Source: Siphonodentalium dalli (taxonomy: Eukaryota > Mollusca > Scaphopoda > Gadilida > Siphonodentaliidae). From it: DNA of 64,000 nucleotides. The translations under genes were made by a program, and so were the position numbers. The stretch's first letter is position 1. Each line of letters begins with the position of its first letter. The DNA lies in NCBI GenBank assembly GCA_032622095.1, contig CP136067.1:91190707-91254706 (forward strand), read 5' to 3'. Shown here one piece after another: positions 11,449 through 22,690 of this stretch. The notes under the pieces are model-generated. The model was given only the letters and a program-made list of their open reading frames with translations. It was not told the origin of the DNA and did not search any database.

Positions 11449-12515
11449 TTCCTTCATGATAGCATATTATACAAAGCTATCCAAGAACTGAAATATCCAA
11501 GGGGAGGTTGGGGATAAAGTTAAATAATTTTACTTTCACTCCATCAACCACAATCGCGTTCAATTCGTTCCCAGTTGTGGCATGCGTTTCATTTTGTCTT
11601 GCTCTGTCTGATAATCGACAATAAAATTATTTGTATTCGTATATTTCGTTGAATAAATTTTGAAAGGAGACTGCACCCTTTGGTACCACAAACAATGTGA
11701 CTTGAACGTTGACATAGGACATTTCCTCCAAAGACGAGGCCAAGTAGACGGGCTATTTTCCGTTGGAACTGATACATCTGCTACATCGCCCAATTTCGAG
11801 AAAATATATGTTATGTTTCTGGACTGGCAAAACGTCTTCGGACACACATCTGGTCACCAGTGTGAATTATCATATTGCTTGTCAGACTCACGGTCACACC
11901 GAACTTCCTCTGACAGACGTCGCACCCATAATGGCGCTCACCAAGGTGAATTTGTCAGGTTGCCGGACTGACTTATGAACAATCTTACATACTCGTATGA
12001 TTGATCAACTATGTGTGTTCTATTATATATTATTAGGAGGGAATCAGACTCGGCAGATGCCTCCTGGTACATGTCACACTCGTATGGGCGATCGACTATG
12101 TGGATTTTCCTGTGCGTTGGTATGACTGAAAGCTATTTATCACACTCGTATGGTCGATTACCGGTGTGGCTTATTTTGCCATGGAACCGGACTCACTAAA
12201 TTCCATCGGCAACAAATAGCACTCGTATGGGCGATAGCCGTTATTGATTATCGGGTTGCTTTCGTCAAACGCCCCTAAAAATTGATTGATTTGTTTTGCT
12301 TCAAAAGCTGTAATTTTGTTATTACAAAAGTGGGACATGGTTTTTTTTAACAACAAAAGCTGTCGATTTGTTTTACAAAAGCGGAGACCTCACTTTACTA
12401 CAAAACCTGGCGATTTTATTACACAAGTGGTGAGGTACTTCAAGAATGGCGATGTTTGCTTCAAAAGTGGAAACCAACTTCAAAAGTGGTCAGTTACTTC
12501 AAATGCTGGCGTAAC
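11449..12515. repeat. Right arm of the 2.7-kb inverted repeat
   Basis: This arm is the reverse complement of the left arm, from 'ccttcatgatagcatattat' (11453, matching 10600-10622) to 'gctggcgtaac' (12505-12515, matching 9804). Blocks keep mirror order: 'ggggaggttggggata', then 'accacaatcgcgttcaattc', then 'cacactcgtatggtcga', then 'caaaagcggagacctcac'. The central spacer is 10626-11448. Confidence 0.7.
11880..12230 (-). pseudogene. C2H2 zinc-finger remnant in the right arm
   Basis: The minus strand reads SQSGNLT near 11960, matching the same phrase in the left arm, and several 'cacactcgtatgg.cgat' blocks that decode as (D)RPYECD-type linkers at 12070, 12140 and 12220. Frames are broken and most Cys and His ligands are lost. 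It is the mirror copy of the remnant at 10085-10390. Confidence 0.5.
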
Positions 12516-13204
12516 GCACGTGTTTTAAACCAAATACAGACGTACAGTAATTTCGGGCCAGCGTGTCTGTTTGATGAGAATTGAAACCGATCAAATTAGT
12601 TTCAGTAAATAAAAAAAGCATCTGCCAACATCGAGAGGGTGGTAAAATTGCTCATTATATTTTACCTAATACCAGGACTAAACACATCCGGTCGCAAGCA
12701 TGCAACAATTCTTTATGTCATCTAAACTGTGATGCTATATTGTGTTTAACTGATGATTATTCAATGTTACCAAATCTCAAATGTTGAGAATTTTCTCTCA
12801 AAATTAAATTTATTTTATTCGTCCATCGTTACGGTATGCAACAGGTGACAACACACGAAACGGCGAGATATTTCGAGAGCTTGTCCATTCAGGGTCAACT
12901 TAATTTTTCAGAAATCCTTACTGGCCTATGGATATTTTTATGAAAATAACCTTTGTGTACAACTTTCAAATACTATAAGGTACATTAGTATTAAAAACAC
13001 AGATTTAACACTGTAGCTATTTATAATTGCAATCAAACTGTAATTCTTTTTATATAATGCAGGTAAATATTGATCTAGAAATCCGAAGCCCATATTTTCA
13101 GAGTATGATCGAAGGAACTTTTATATTATTTTTATTTGATAAATGAGAGTACATCTATCTTGTAATTTTAATACTCTAATTGCCAAAATAAAATCTATCA
13201 ATCA
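12516..13204. other. No recognisable gene
   Basis: AT-rich DNA between two zinc-finger-containing segments. No domain, repeat or RNA gene was recognised. Confidence 0.4.
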
Positions 13205-13770
13205 GTCAGAAGCCTCTTATATTTCGTCAGGTTTATCTGAGTAAATTATTACTCGCACACATCACAGTGTGGATTATATTATGTTTCGCGAGGTCACTCG
13301 ACTGAGTAATAGTTTTCTTGCACAGCTCGCACTGCGTGTGTCAACTTATGTTTCGTCAGGTTACTCAGCCGATCAAATGATTTCTGGCACATATCGCATC
13401 CATATATGGGGGATCCCAGTGTAGATCCTGTTATGTGTATGTAGTTTAACCAACTGCGTAAATGATTTCCAGCATATATCACATTGAAACGGACGATCAT
13501 TTGTGTGGATTTCCAATGTCTCCTCAGGTGAAAGCTATTGAGAAATAATATCCCACATATATCGCATATAAACGGGCGATCACCCACGTGGATCCTCTTA
13601 TATGTATTCAGGTTAACCAACTGCGTAAATTATTTCAAGCATATATCACATTAATACGGGCGATCATCTGTGTGGATTACCTTATGTCATCTCAAGTGGA
13701 AGTTGTTGATCAATGATTTCCCGCATAGATCGCATGTAAGCGGGCAATCACCCGTGTGGAAAATGCTACA
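13205..13770 (-). pseudogene. C2H2 zinc-finger pseudogene, paralogue of the 34-kb gene
   Basis: The longest open piece (13294-13620) reads VNLNTYKRIHVGDRPFICDIC, then FHLRRHW, CDMCQKSFDRLSNLTKHKLTH. Further partial fingers lie on both sides (FTQLVNLNTYKRIH near 13640; CDVCE with two stops then FTQINLTKYKR near 13220). The phrase QLVNLNT-KRIH-GDRP and the following order of fingers (..LTKHKL.H, then ..ITQS.DL.KH.IIH in a shifted frame) match the last fingers of the ORF at 33961-35043 and its broken downstream part. It is therefore a diverged, inverted copy of that gene's 3' part. Stops and at least two frameshifts make it a pseudogene. Confidence 0.8.
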
Positions 13771-13960
13771 TATTTTGTTAGCTTATATATTCCTTTATCA
13801 TACAACAGAAATGTGTTTATTTCAGCTTAATTTGCGATTTTGTGCTCTCGATAATGTTTAGTCGGGCAGCTAGGTACACCCCCTATGGACCCACCAGGAC
13901 TCCTCCGGACCGATTTTTGTATGTACCTGGATACATCTAGAGTAGTAATCCGGACGTTAA

Positions 13961-14549
13961 CAAGAAATCAACCTGGCCGCATATGACGTAATGCAAGATG
14001 GCGCCCATGAGGGTCGGACAATTTCGCGATTTTACCCTATGTCTATGTATATGACAGTGGTGGAACAAATTATTCAGATATGACATTACAATGAATTGCA
14101 TTTTGTTCCTTATATATTTCTATGTTAACTGATATCAAATTTGTAAATTAAAATCCAAAATTGCCGCCAGAATATGGCTCAGAATTTGAAAAATTGGAAA
14201 TTTTTTCAACAATTTGTTCAGAAAAAACACAAAACCAATCATAATATGACACAAATATTTGAACATTATGACGTTTATATGACAGCAAGTAATCCTTCAA
14301 TATCATCTGACAAAAAAATCTGCAATCGACAACTCAGGGAGAAAACAAAATGGCCACCAGTGCGATCATCCGCAACAGTCGGTACATTTTGCGATATTAC
14401 CCTATGTCCAGTTATATGAAGATTGTGGGTAAACCATTCGCTATATTACATGTGCTGTATTTCTCGTACTTTTTTGGTGTCAATGATGCCAGTAAAGACC
14501 CAAAATGGCCGCTATGATATGCCTTAATTTAGAGAACATGCCTGTTTTT
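13961..14549. repeat. Left arm of the 4.4-kb inverted repeat
   Basis: This arm is the mirror copy of DNA in the right arm (17140-18320). Matching blocks are 'caagaaatcaacc..gcatatgacgtaatgcaaga', 'gccagaatatggctcagaatt', 'aaaccaatcataatatgac', 'gacaaaaaaatctgcaatcgac' and 'aggcatatcat..' with 'agagaacatgcctgttttt' at the inner end (14532-14549). Coding-looking frames inside both arms (for example 14174-14419) are shared only because the DNA is repeated. Confidence 0.8.
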
Positions 14550-14577
14550 GTTACGTATTTTTGTTTATAATTATATA

Positions 14578-14830
14578 GTCAGGTAGCGTGGTTTACCTGA
14601 TATGGAACCCGAGAGTTCTCAGGACATATTTTTGTATATACCCGGACACATCTAAAGTAGAACTTTGAATGTTAACAAGAATCATCTTGGCCGCACATTA
14701 CTTAATCCATAATGGCCACAAGAGGGTGAAATTGTTTTCGCAAATTACCCCTAAGTTTATAGTTATATGATTGGGAAAAAACTATATGTTCCTTATACCA
14801 TTCCACGTATTGTATTATGTGTTCTGTTCA
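14578..14830. repeat. Direct copy of the 13860-14110 segment
   Basis: 'agtcaggtagcgtgg..' at 14578 and 'agtcgggcagctagg..' at 13860 begin two similar ~250-bp stretches. Both continue through '..catctaaagtag', '..gttaacaag..atc' and '..ccgcacat' or equivalent to an 'attaccc' box. The left arm is therefore partly a tandem repeat with a ~718-bp period. Confidence 0.6.
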
Positions 14831-15424
14831 GAGAGTAAAAAAACCCTCCTATCTACCCCACCAACGCGGAGGAATCAGGCACCGGGCAATTGAAAATAAA
14901 TCATGTCACGAATGTGTGACAATTTGTATGTAAACGTTACAACAAGTAGCTCCAACCTCAACATTATTCATCATGAACAGACGCTCCGAGTAGCCTATGT
15001 TAAACAAGACTGGCACTCGTATTTATTAATCCTGATATCATCGGATTCAACATCTTCGTCGTCAGAGCTTTCGATGTTTCCTTCGACAGCAATTCTTGGA
15101 GTGTTGGTGGAAGAATGCCACATTCGGACCACAGTGTCTCTAAAATTCCTTCGCCATCGGTCCGTCCATTTTCCAATGGTGACGGAATAGTGTGCTTATT
15201 CACATGCGACAGTTTCAGTTGACCAACATGGAAGTTCACCCGTTTCATATGAGGCGTCAGCTACCTCTTACGTGGTGGCATTTTGGATAAGTCAACTTTT
15301 GATGACTTGGTGCCGATTAATTCACCTTTCCCATCCATCTATATCAGCATTAAATATCTCACCTTGTCAACTTTCTTCGCTCTATAGGAAATCCAAGTCC
15401 ATAAGGCGTCTTATTACCATGTCC
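14831..15424. other. Unassigned DNA with a possible captured coding fragment on the minus strand
   Basis: The minus strand at 15000-15300 has an open stretch containing GILETLWSECGILPPTLQEL. After a one-base shift it continues with an acidic stretch (ESSDDEDVESDD) and ends KYECQSC. It reads like real protein but I cannot name a family. It is broken and has no obvious partner exons. Confidence 0.35.
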
Positions 15425-17100
15425 GATATATGCCTACCAACGTCTGGCTATCATATGGTTTAACCGGCAATTCCGTCACTACCTTTTGGTCAAGCCCTTC
15501 CTTCTCAGGGCGGATCATAGCAGCCTCAAATGGTTGATGGATTTCAAGACCCCCAGGGTCAAATAGCTAGATGCTTGGAGTAGCTCAGCCAATATGACAG
15601 TGGTTGAGCACCGACCGGGAAATAAGCATGTATACGCTGACGCCCTCTCCCGAATACCAACTGAGGTCACTTGCCAGCAGTATACCGCGGGCTGTGACAT
15701 TAACAAGTTGCCATACAAGAGCTGCAAATACTGTCAGCGTCTCCAGCGAAACTGGGCTAGATTTGAAGAGGAAGTTGATAACATTTTAGCCCAGGGGTCA
15801 TGGGAGTTTGTAACTGAGAATGACCAAGTGACTCCATCTGTCTCAATGGTAACCTCCGCTAATTACTCAAGGGGGATGCTGGCAAGATGGATTCCAAGGG
15901 CTGCCTTGGGACCCAGGAGGCGACTGGTCGGATTGCGAGCCATGTACGGGTTGAGTCTGCCCAGAAACTGGATGGATGCACTCAAAATTGGACTTGAATT
16001 ACCACCATATACGTAAGACAAAGGTAAATGTGAGACAAGTTACAAGTTCAGATCCCGACCTAAGCTTGGCCGGTATATGCACTCTAGTTGAACTGGGGAA
16101 ACAACGTAAGGATCCGGATCTATCCCCAGTCATTGCGTGGATAGAATCCGGTCAAGAACCAACAGAGGGTGAATTATTCATCTCCATTAAGGCCACTAAA
16201 TATATCTGGATTAATCGTCAGAGATTTGTGATAGTAAATGAATTACTGTATATGATAAAAAGGAATGGTGAACAGGTTTTAGTCATTCGCAGCCAATTGT
16301 CGGCGGAGATCTTGGCTATGGCCCATGATATACCCGCTTCTGGTCACCAGGGGGTGGTGCGTACCGAAGCTAGAGCCAAAAAGTACTTATATGCATGTAA
16401 TTACACAAGACATTGAATCATTCATAGGGGCTTGCCCCCAATGCAACCAAGGGAAGAAACCATCGAGGCATGACAAATGGGAAATGCAAACATTCCATGC
16501 GGTAATCCAATGGAAAGAGTGCACCTGAATTTCCTGGGACCATTGCCACTTATTGAACAGGATGACAAATACATTTTGGTGATCACGGATCAGTTTACTA
16601 AGTGGGTGGAGTGTATTCCCCTTTCTGATAAGACCGCAGAAACGATGGCATGTGCGGCGGTAAATTAATTCTTTGCACGCTTCGGATGCCCCTTGCAAAT
16701 TTTGACGGACCAGGCCCCATGTTTTGAAAGTAAACTGTTCTGTGCGATCTGCGAGTTACTCCAGATACATAAAAGCCGAACGATCCCTTATCGACCTTCG
16801 GCAAATGACCAGGTGGAACGTCAAAACCGGACACTGATGAATGCGGTCCGATGTTTCGTGGACAAAAACCAATTCCTTCCCCAAATAGCGGGCGCGCTAA
16901 GATCATCAGTGCACATACTTACTGGCCAAACCCCAAATAAACTTATGTTGGGACGTGAAGTTAATCACCCAGTAGACTTGGTGTTTAATTTTACGAAAGA
17001 AACTCAGCCTAAAACTGATACCGGTCAATACCTGAAAGACCTTGAACAAGAAATGAAGCGGGCCCATGAAATTTCCCGGGAACATTTAAAAACTACTTAA
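15425..17100 (+). pseudogene. Gypsy-type LTR retrotransposon fragment: RNase H end and integrase
   Basis: The plus strand gives the RNase H end (LAIIWFNRQFRHYLLVKPF, DHSSLKWLMDF, VVEHRPGNKHVYADALSRIP near 15431-15655). The integrase HHCC zinc site follows (H..GHQG..CPQC, 16322-16443), then the catalytic core (16500-16850) with LTDQAPCF (second Asp) and NDQVERQNRTL (Glu), and a tail to 17100. This order is that of Gypsy/Ty3 pol. The protease, reverse transcriptase and LTRs are missing. Breaks: a stop near 15545, several frameshifts, a TAA where VNEFF is expected (16666-16668), and the first catalytic Asp position reads Asn (HLNFLGPLP, near 16527). It is dead and sits between inverted-repeat arms. 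Confidence 0.9.
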
Positions 17101-17139
17101 AACAATACTTAAGTATTATTTATAATAAGATCTCTGTAA

Positions 17140-18320
17140 AAAAAACAGGCATGTTCTCTAAATTAAGGCATATCATAGTGGCCATTTTGGGTCTCTACTG
17201 GCATCATTGACACAAGAAAAGTACGAGGAATACACCACATGTGATACAGCGAATGGTTTAACCACAATCTTCATATAACTGGACATACGTATGGTAAAAT
17301 CGCGAAATGTACCGACTGTTGCGGGTGATCGCACTGGCGGTCATTTTGTTTTCTCCCTGAGTTGTCGACTGCAGATTTTTTTGTCAGATGATATTGAAGG
17401 ATTAGTTGCGGTCATATAAACGTCATAATGTTTAAATATTTGTGACATATTATGATTGGTTTTGTGTTTTTTTTTCTGAAAAATTGTTGGAAACAAATCG
17501 AAATTCTGAGCCATATTCTGGCGGTCATCTTGGATTTTGATTTACAAATTTGACATCAGTTAACGTAGAAATATGTAAGGAACCAAATGCATTTCATTGC
17601 AATGACATAACTCAATTGTTTTTTCCACAATCGTCATATAAATAGACATAAGGTAATATCGCGAAATATACCGACTGTTGCGGGTGATCGCACTGGCGGC
17701 CATTTTGTTTTATCCCTGAATTGTCGATTGCAGATTTTTTTGTCAGATGATATTGAAGGATTACTTGGATTTTGATTTACAAATTTGACATCAGTTAACG
17801 TAGAAACATACAAGGAACCAAATGCAATTCATTGCAATGACATAACTCAATTGTTTTTTTCCACAATCGTCATATACATAGATATAGGGTGATATCGCGA
17901 AATAATACCGACTGTTGCGGGTGATCGCACTGGCGGCCATTTTGTTTTATCCCTGAATTGTCGATTGCAGATTTTTTTGTCAGATGATTTTGAAGGATTA
18001 CTTGCGGTCATATTAACGTCATAATGTTCAAATATTTGTGTCATATTATGATTGGTTTTGTGTTTTTTCTGAACAAATTGTTGAAAAAAATTATAATTTC
18101 TCAAATTCTGAGGCATATTCTGGCGGCCATCTTGGATTTTAATTTACAAATTTGACAGTTAACATAGAAATATATACGGAACAAAATGCAATTCATTTTA
18201 ATGTCATATCACAATTTTTTGTTCCCCAATCGTCATATACATAGGGTAAAATCGCGAAATTTTCCAACCCTCATGGCCGCCGTCTTGCATTACGTCATAT
18301 GCGACAGGGTTGATTTCTTG
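17140..18320. repeat. Right arm of the 4.4-kb inverted repeat, internally expanded
   Basis: This arm mirrors the left arm but holds three partial copies of its core. The block 'ccgactgttgcgggtgatcg' starts near 17311, 17669 and 17908. Each copy is followed by 'ctgcagattttttt' or 'attgcagattttttt' and 'gtcagatgat'. The outer end 'gacgtaatgcaaga' mirror lies near 18285-18320. The arm is about twice the left arm's length because of this expansion. Confidence 0.8.
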
Positions 18321-19061
18321 TGCTATTATATACACTCTTAGATATAACAATCCGTAAATGTACTTCAAAGCAATGGGTATCGAGAAGCATTAGGTTCTGT
18401 ATATTGATATAATACCTAATCATTTCGTACTAGCCGATCTCGGAATCAAATGGTGACCCACGTGATTGCACCACGTGATACACGATACAATTCATGAAAA
18501 CATGGCGGCGACCGGCCACTTGAGGCGATTGAGTTTTTTACAGTATATAAAAATGGACGGAAGACACAAACTAATAGCAGATTTATACATGTTATGTTGT
18601 AATCGCTCTCGGCCTCGGCTTACAAGCTGTAGCGTGTGCCCAATTAGGTACGTTATGTTCTTTGGCTGCAAGTATTTAAGAATACGGAAGTGAATTTATC
18701 GCAAATTTATAAACATATTTTTTGGTGTGAAATTGAACCTAACTTGCTTCTTAATAACCTGGAATATTGTTAGCACTTTTGGATTTGTACATGAACGGGA
18801 CAAGATGTTATAACCTCCGAAAATTAACGGGCGCTATAATAATTTATATTTTCCTCTGCAAATATCAGTGAACTCAGACAGACCAAATTCGAACAGCTGA
18901 GTCATTGAGTGCAGTGGGGACATGCACGAAAGTATTGTGAATTACCCAAGACAGATACTTAAGTTTCACAAAACTATAAACCGCCCAATTAACTCACAAG
19001 AGTCAACCACTGGTGACTAGGATTACGAGACATACAATTATGTAGAAATTAGTCGGAATTA
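18321..19061. other. Unassigned DNA with two CACGTG boxes
   Basis: CACGTG occurs at 18459-18464 and 18472-18477, 13 bp apart, just upstream of an ATG-rich open frame (18466-18693, 75 residues, unrecognised). The spacing of two E-boxes is promoter-like, but there is no supporting gene. The rest shows nothing recognisable. Confidence 0.3.
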
Positions 19062-19094
19062 TGACGTCACAGATCAGTCATGACTCATGAGTCA
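19062..19094. promoter_or_regulatory. CRE plus double AP-1 motif cluster
   Basis: TGACGTCA, a perfect cAMP-response element, is at 19062-19069. TGACTCATGAGTCA at 19081-19094 is a perfect 14-bp palindrome made of two abutting AP-1 sites. All are bZIP-factor consensus sites. No gene start is identified nearby, so regulation is inferred only from the motifs. Confidence 0.3.
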
Positions 19095-19745
19095 GTCACA
19101 AGTTTGTTGGCTACAAGATACATGTACCTGTACAAAGGACGTTTAATCATATTCTTCATTTTTTCATCGTAACGTGATTTGTGAACCATATCGCCATGAA
19201 ATATCGCCCAGTTACGGAGTCTGCTATTATTTTGATCGAAATAGCCGGTGACGCTGTGATATTGTAGTGATATATTTATGGAATGACGGATAATCTCGGA
19301 GATACGGATCCAATTCTGGGACACACATTATCACGGAATCAATCACAAGCTTTTAGTAACGTGTACTACAGCTATGCTCTAATTAATAGTCCCCTTTAAC
19401 AAGGTTGTAGGGCGCTAATGTCACCAGTTATACTATACCGCCGTTCAACCACGGTCAAGTGGTTGACATGACATTGTGGCAACCGCAGGTAATCTTTCTA
19501 CAGTACTATTAATAATAATTTGCGAATTTTTCGCATGACACCCAGTCCAGCTTTTCGTGAGCGCCATGCACCGTGCTAACTATACACAAAACAATATTTC
19601 AATTAATAATTTGTTTACGGTTTAATCAACATTCGAAGTTGGTCACTGACCGACATTCGCAACTGCATCACCAATATATATAATTAATGAGGCGTCGAGC
19701 ATGCCATAAATGTACACTCTGTGGTGGTTATAATGCTGACTTTAA
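19095..19745. other. No recognisable gene
   Basis: The only structure seen is an 8-bp stem hairpin (TCAACCAC..GTGGTTGA) near 19446-19467. Open frames are short and unsupported. Confidence 0.35.
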
Positions 19746-19878
19746 ATAAGGATTAACTGTCATGTGGACTGTTTTTTATGGAGATGTAACCGTGAGGTAA
19801 GTGGACATAACAAGTTATGACCACTTACCTCACGGTTACATATCCATAAAAATAATCCACATGACAGTTAATCCTTAT
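19746..19878. mobile_element. 133-bp near-perfect palindrome (foldback MITE candidate)
   Basis: Arms 19746-19804 and 19821-19878 are about 95% complementary ('ataaggattaactgtcatgt' outward, 'gaggtaagtgg' inward). The 16-bp centre is itself the palindrome CATAAC-AA-GTTATG. The whole unit is thus one hairpin with a 2-nt loop. No coding capacity. A non-autonomous DNA element is the likeliest origin. Confidence 0.7.
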
Positions 19879-20671
19879 ATTTATATACATTTAGCGAAAA
19901 AGCCACTTTTGTAAATGTATTTAAATCGAAAAGTGTATCATGACAAAAACAGCCCAAAATACCCAATAGCACCCTTGGCAAAAGTTAATAGGAAAAATTT
20001 CTCTTCAAATTAAAACCCGATGATGTATTAAGTCAATCCTGCGCGAGTCCAAATGCGCCCAAAACATTACGCGTTCGTCTTTCCAAACCCAATGACGTGT
20101 CGATGGTGTTATGAGCTTGGCGTTATGAGGCGTTGCGCATTCACCGAGAAATAACTGCAACTAGCCACGTGGGCGCCGACCAATCAGAATGCTGGATTTA
20201 GTGATGACAACACTTAGTATGTAAATATAACCGTATGAAGTTCGGCCATGGTAATATTGATCATGGTTAATAGCATCAACAACGCGGTACTATTGGTGGC
20301 CAACATCGTTAAGGGGGGGGGTCAAATAGAGCTTAGCTGTATGCATACTTGAACATGTAGACCATTCCAATGTCCAGATGCATCATGTTCTTATCAAAAC
20401 ATGTGTGGCTATAATTCTGAGCGATTCGGACATTTCCGCTTTGCTAGGAAATAACCTCTTCCATAACTGGAAACCATATTCGCGAAATTCTACATAATAT
20501 GGCTCTGGTGATCAGACAATGACATTGACTCGTTGGCGCATAGATGCGAATGGAGTATAATTTATTCACTATGGCTGTACCAAACTTGATCATATATTAA
20601 ATACATTAAGCTCTCTTTGTGTTATCTTAGCATTTTTTCATATACCGATACAGCACATGTACGATAATGTA
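19879..20671. other. No recognisable gene
   Basis: Nothing beyond a short G-run (near 20313-20320) was seen. Confidence 0.35.
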
Positions 20672-20861
20672 CGATAAGCAAAACACTCAACACCGTGGCG
20701 ATTTTTTCGGGAGAGTGATAATAATTATGGTGACCCATTCAACACCAAAATATTGTGGCGAGGGCTAGTGAGCGCTATAACGCTATATTGCAAACAACGT
20801 GGTGTCAGTTTTAATTAACCAAAGTTAATGGTCTCCCCATTGTTGAGTATTTTGCTTATCG
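20672..20861. mobile_element. MITE-like 190-bp element with 21-bp terminal inverted repeats
   Basis: CGATAAGCAAAACACTCAAC (start of the left terminus, 20672-20692) is complemented at 20841-20861 with one mismatch. Size and lack of coding capacity fit a miniature inverted-repeat transposable element. No convincing target-site duplication was found. Confidence 0.5.
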
Positions 20862-20989
20862 CACGCTATTTACAACAGGTTCTAGAACATAATGTGGCTT
20901 TCTTCACATAATGCAGCGTGGAACTACGATAACATACTATTTACGCGATATTTATATGTGTATAAAGAAAGGTCTGAGTGAACCACAGA

Positions 20990-22690
20990 TTAACTATAAC
21001 AGACTGATCGGGCTAAAATAGACCGATCGGTCTTCCTTGCACAGTGCTCATTGTTGTAAGAGAGGGAACTCTAAATTTCTTGACAATTTGAATCTGTTTG
21101 TTTGAATATCTGTATACAGCCCGACCATGCTATTATACATGTAGGTCGATTTGTGGTCATCCAGAACTGTTTAAGATGTCTGATTTATTATGTTAAATAC
21201 GGTTCAAGCCCATTAGTGTCAACGCATAACGATATATCTGCAATAAATCACAAACATTTCTGATAAATCTCAAACATGTTTGCGATAAATTGTAAAGTAT
21301 AATCACCAAGTAGTTTTATAGTTATCGTAAAGATGCTTGAGATTATTCGCAAAGGTGTTTCTGATTTTTCGCAAAGTCGTTTTGTGATTTATCGCAAAGT
21401 TTTGCTCCCCTCATCACACATGCATTCATGCTGGCTGTGAATGACCGATCGGGCTATTTTAACCCGACCGGGCAATTATAGATTGATAGATTGTTCACTC
21501 AGACCTGTTTAAGATGTTTACTTTAATTACACACAAATTAAGAAATTTGGACGATTATTTCAGACAATCAGACAAATTTATTCCACGTGCTTGCAACAGG
21601 TCAGGGAAATCCTGACCAGACCTGTTTAAGATGTCTGATTTATAATGTTTACAGAAGCCCATTAGCGCCAAAAAACCTTGGCGACACATCTCAAAATCTT
21701 TGCGATAAATTGCTAAATATAATCACCAAGTACGTAGTCTGAGAGTTATCGTAAAGATGTTTAAGATTTATCGTAAAGGTTTCCATGTTATCGCAAAGGT
21801 GTTTGTGATTTTTCGCAAAGGTTTGCTCCCCTCATCACACATGCATCTGGCTGTGAATGACTGATCGGTCTATTTTAGCCCGACCAGGCAATTATAGATT
21901 GATAGGTTGTTCACTCAAATATCTAATTTATAATGTTTACACATAAATTAAGAAATTTGGACGATTATTTCAGACAAATTTTACTCGACGTGCAGGCAAC
22001 GGGTCAGGGAAATGTCTGATTTATAATGTTTACAGAAGCCCATTAGCGCGAAAAAAAATTTGCGATAAATGGCAAAATGTAATCACCCAGTACGCAGTCT
22101 GAGAGTTATCGTAAAGATGTTTGAGATTTATTGTAAAGGTTTGCGAGTTATCGCAAAGGTGTTTGTGATTTTTCGCAAAGTTGTTTTGTGATAAATCGCC
22201 AAGGTTTTCTCCCCTTATCCCACATGCATGCTGGCTGTGAAAGACCGATCGGTCTATTTTAGCCCAACCGTGCTATTATAGATCGATTGGTGGTTTACCC
22301 AGACCTGTTGAAGATGTCTGATTTATATTTATATTTATACGGTTCAAGCACATTAGTGCCAATGCATAAATATATACAAAAATATACAAACCATTGCGAT
22401 TAATCGCAAACATTTGTGACCAATCGAAAACCTTTACACTAAATCGCATATATTTATTACAAAGTAGTTTGCGATTCGCAAAGGTTTGCAATTTGTCGCA
22501 AGGTAGCTTTTTATTTATCGGGCTATTCTAGATCGATTGGTGTTTCATCCAGAGCTGTTTAAGATGTTTGATTTATAATGTTTACTTTAATATTATTGCA
22601 CACAAATTTAGAAATTATTTTAGACATTCAGACCAATTTTACTCCACATGCAGGGAACAGTTCATGGAAATCCTGAACTCGAGATATTAA
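20990..22690. repeat. Tandem array, ~425-bp unit, about four degenerate copies
   Basis: 'gaccgatcggGctattttagcc' or a variant recurs near 21005, 21443, 21862, 22247 and 22518. 'gacctgtttaagatgtctga' recurs near 21165, 21501, 21622, 22300 and 22552. Within each unit a ~28-bp subrepeat of the type 'ttatcgcaaaggtgtttgtga' is itself repeated three to five times. The last copy is shortened. Confidence 0.8.

Noticed and set aside
14174-14419. Open frame repeated on both inverted arms (also 17847-18116)
   Set aside because: Shared only because the DNA is repeated; other frames and the third partial copy are not kept open.
15425-17100. Ginger-type DNA transposon as the source of the integrase
   Set aside because: An RNase H segment directly precedes the integrase, as in Gypsy pol; Ginger elements lack it.
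18466-18693. 75-codon frame downstream of two E-boxes
   Set aside because: No protein similarity recognised; the promoter evidence rests on two hexamers only.
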